64,000 nucleotides of DNA, taken from assembly GCA_016938675.1 (NCBI GenBank), contig JAFGUF010000039.1:62001-126000 (forward strand), written 5' to 3'. Position numbers and translations under genes: made by a program. Shown piece after piece: positions 61,921 through 64,000 of the stretch (its first letter is position 1; each line of letters starts with the position of its first letter). This stretch comes from Clostridia bacterium (GTDB taxonomy: Bacteria; Bacillota; Clostridia; Christensenellales; UMGS416). The notes below the pieces were generated by a model. It had not been told where the DNA came from. It saw only the letters and a program-made list of their open reading frames with translations, and searched no databases.

Positions 61921-62601
61921 ATGAGTGATTTTTTATTAAGCAGCGTTACCGATCTGGCTAACTTAAGCCTAAAAACTATTTTATTGAATAATGCAGTAAC
62001 CATAGTAATGACAGCGTTTATAATGATTACCTACAGAATAACATATACAGGAGCAGCGTACAGCAAGAAATTCAATGTATCGCTGGGTATGATGACAATC
62101 GTAACAACATTTATAATGAGCGTAATAAGCAACAACATAGCATTATCTTTGGGTATGGTGGGGGCTTTGTCTATAGTCAGGTTCCGCACAGCTGTGAAGG
62201 ACGTGCGTGACACAACCTATATATTCTGGGGAATAGCAGTTGGAATCAGCTGCGGCGTATCGCAGTATATGCTGGCGGCAATAACATCAGTTGTTGTCTT
62301 TGCATTTCTGCTGATTATGGGGCAGACCAAGCAGGAAGGCAAAATAACGCTTATCGTATCCTGCACACCGGATTCACAGAATAAAGTGCAGAATGCGGTC
62401 GAAAAATACTTTGAAAAAATCGCAGTCCAGAAAATGAAAAATGCCGATCATGAATCCTGCGAAATGGTATACGAAATCAAGAAAAGCAGCTACGACAAAA
62501 TAAGAGCTGTAAACCAGGCGGACATAGTGGAGAGGCTGCTGAAAGTGGAGGGAGTACTAAATGTCAACCAGACACACCAGGCAGAGGATCTTTCCAGATA
62601 A
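61921..62601 (+). CDS. DUF4956 membrane protein
   Basis: A 226-residue protein with four N-terminal membrane helices (about 20-130) and a cytoplasmic C-terminal domain (about 140-226). The conserved MVGALSIVRFRTAVKDVRDTTYIFWGIAVG in the third and fourth helices is the DUF4956 hallmark. The C-terminal part looks like a small alpha/beta domain. It lies between VTC and CotH genes, a recurring trio, with GAGAGGAAAT upstream. Its role is unknown; MgtC-like topology suggests small-molecule or ion handling. Confidence 0.9.
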   Translation: MSDFLLSSVTDLANLSLKTILLNNAVTIVMTAFIMITYRITYTGAAYSKKFNVSLGMMTIVTTFIMSVISNNIALSLGMVGALSIVRFRTAVKDVRDTTYIFWGIAVGISCGVSQYMLAAITSVVVFAFLLIMGQTKQEGKITLIVSCTPDSQNKVQNAVEKYFEKIAVQKMKNADHESCEMVYEIKKSSYDKIRAVNQADIVERLLKVEGVLNVNQTHQAEDLSR

Positions 62602-62616
62602 AGATAAGGGCTTATC

Positions 62617-63987
62617 ATGAAAAAACTAATTGCTTACATAGCAATAGCCGCTGTTATGCTCTCTTTGGTTTTTGCGCTGAATGAAATCTACACAAATTCG
62701 GGTAATGTGTTAAGTGAGCCATCGCAGGATAATACTCAGCAAAGCAATAATGTAGAATCCGGCTCGTCTTTATATATTCCTGTAGTAGAAATCAATACAA
62801 ACGGACAAAGAATATCAAAGGACGAAGAAATTCTCGTACAGATAAAAATATCCGAACAGGCAGTTGACCAGTCCGAAATACTCACACGGACATTAACCGC
62901 GGCAATTACATACAGAGGCAACTCATCCTATTATACGTTTGATAAGAAGCAGTACCGAATCGAATTCCGTAAAGATAAAGATCCAGAGCAGAATTCGGAG
63001 CATTCTATCGCCGGTATGCCGGCAGCAAGCGATTGGGTGCTGAACGGGCCGTTTCTCGACAGGTCACTTTCAAGAAATTACCTTGGATACAAAGTATCCC
63101 GCGAGCTTCTGCCATGGGCACCACAGACAGAATACTGCGAAGTGTACTTAGACGGCGAATACCAAGGACTTTACCTAATAATAGAGCCTGTCACAAACGA
63201 TATAGGAAGGCTTAGCATGAGTGATTATTCGCTGGTTTCCGGCAGGTGCTCATATATAGCTAAATTCGACCGTATAGGCGAAGAGGAAAACGCCTTGCAG
63301 ACATTCGGAATGACAAGCGGGTATACATCAAATGAAATAAGTATCAGCTACCCCACAGCAGGCAACCTTACATCTCCTCAGAAAGAATATATAGCAAATG
63401 ACATAAACGCATTTGAAACAGCTTTGTATTCTGATCATTTCGCTGACGAAGAAACAGGCTATGCAAAGTATATAGATGTGAGCTCATTTGTCGATTACTT
63501 TATAATTTCTGAAATGATGCTGATAACCGACGCAGGGTATCTTTCGACTTACTTTTACAAGGATATGGCTCCGGATTCAAAGATTAAAATGACCACATGG
63601 GATTTTAATAACTCCTATGACAATATACCATGGGAAGAAAAATCCAATGAGGCATTCTATCTGGTGGATACCAATTGGTTCAGCCGATTAGTACAGGATA
63701 GGAGCTTCGTTCAGAAAGTAATAGCACGCTATAGAGAACTGCGCCGCAATACATTAAGCAACGAATCCCTGCTTAACGCTATTGACGAAAATGTTGCCTT
63801 TTTAGGTGACTCAATAGATAGAAATTTTGAAGTCTGGGGATATACTTTTCACGAAAACATGCTCAGCAATCACAGAGACCCTGAAAGCTTCGAGGAAGCA
63901 ATATCCATGCTGAAGGATGCCATTGTGCAGCGAGGCGACTTCTTGGATAACAATATAGATAAACTACTTGACTACTGCACAAATTAG
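62617..63987 (+). CDS. CotH-family protein kinase-like protein, extracytoplasmic
   Basis: A 456-residue protein with a signal anchor (about 3-22) and a CotH domain (about 60-440), an atypical kinase fold that phosphorylates secreted or spore-coat proteins in Bacillus. Recognisable segments are ITYRGNSS, KKQYRIEF (nucleotide-binding Lys region), GPFLDRSLSRNYLGYKVSREL, the strand CEVYLDGEYQGLYLIIEPV, and the metal-binding Asp in TTWDFNNSYD. There is no typical CotH recognition substrate in the window. It is the last gene seen and may not end the operon; the window stops 13 bases later. Confidence 0.92.
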   Translation: MKKLIAYIAIAAVMLSLVFALNEIYTNSGNVLSEPSQDNTQQSNNVESGSSLYIPVVEINTNGQRISKDEEILVQIKISEQAVDQSEILTRTLTAAITYRGNSSYYTFDKKQYRIEFRKDKDPEQNSEHSIAGMPAASDWVLNGPFLDRSLSRNYLGYKVSRELLPWAPQTEYCEVYLDGEYQGLYLIIEPVTNDIGRLSMSDYSLVSGRCSYIAKFDRIGEEENALQTFGMTSGYTSNEISISYPTAGNLTSPQKEYIANDINAFETALYSDHFADEETGYAKYIDVSSFVDYFIISEMMLITDAGYLSTYFYKDMAPDSKIKMTTWDFNNSYDNIPWEEKSNEAFYLVDTNWFSRLVQDRSFVQKVIARYRELRRNTLSNESLLNAIDENVAFLGDSIDRNFEVWGYTFHENMLSNHRDPESFEEAISMLKDAIVQRGDFLDNNIDKLLDYCTN

Positions 63988-64000
63988 TCAGTTTAAGCTG

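Noticed and set aside
1-64000. tRNA, rRNA, insertion sequences or prophage genes
   Set aside because: No cloverleaf, rRNA segment, transposase or phage structural motif was recognised on either strand.

Overview
The window looks like chromosomal DNA of a low-G+C, anaerobic Firmicute of the class Clostridia. The evidence is the conserved clostridial order frr-uppS-cdsA-dxr-rseP-ispG-(polC), a T-box in front of trpS, an oxygen-sensitive glycyl radical enzyme with its activase, a [4Fe-4S]-type tryptophanyl-tRNA synthetase, dockerin-like modules on secreted proteins, and frequent TTG starts behind strong AGGAGG-type ribosome binding sites. I cannot name a genus from sequence alone.

Layout. 1-6131 (minus): ribosome recycling, undecaprenyl-PP, CDP-diacylglycerol and MEP isoprenoid synthesis, a site-2-type protease, and the 5' end of a probable polC cut by the window edge. 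6190-12017 (plus): ftsK, rimO, pgsA and cinA, closed by a terminator. 12029-20111 (minus): an MFS carrier, a wall- or membrane-anchored secreted protein, and an 1837-residue secreted protein with cadherin-like repeats, two propeller-like regions, Big2 domains, a caspase-like protease and an X-module/dockerin-like tail. 20149-25303 (minus): a self-contained glycyl radical enzyme operon under a FadR-type GntR repressor with two clear operators. 25314-31375: a copper ATPase/two-component operon and a small SHOCT membrane protein. 31387-38037 (minus): a cation exporter, purine nucleoside phosphorylase and FAH-family enzyme; then an Entner-Doudoroff/hexuronate module (KDPG aldolase fused to a VOC-like domain, KDG kinase, IclR regulator) and a ROK sugar kinase. 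38145-40502 (plus): T-box, trpS, an HD protein and a MIF-like tautomerase. 40568-43606 (minus): a second secreted protease (subtilisin) with Big2 repeats and the same X-module/dockerin-like tail. 43768-48923 (plus): a GtrA/flavoprotein/GT-C glycosylation trio, then a yybP-ykoY (Mn2+) riboswitch with a cation antiporter. 49073-51166 (plus): a radical SAM + DUF4130-type DNA repair pair with an SOS-box-like promoter. 51152-54749 (minus): a zinc uptake ABC operon. 54805-56007 (minus): a secreted nuclease lipoprotein. 56351-63987 (plus): an eight-gene exopolymer cluster (membrane protein, GT2 synthase, bactofilin-like protein, DHHW-like protein, DUF4203-like membrane protein, VTC domain, DUF4956 and CotH kinase) that may continue beyond the window.

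The two parts most likely to be undescribed are (a) two secreted proteases of unrelated catalytic type that share an X-module/dockerin-like tail, one encoded directly upstream of a membrane-anchored surface protein, which suggests a protease complex assembled like a cellulosome, and (b) the GT2/bactofilin/DHHW/VTC/DUF4956/CotH cluster, which suggests a secreted, possibly phosphorylated polymer. Functional statements rest on recognised motifs and gene order; no database search was run.
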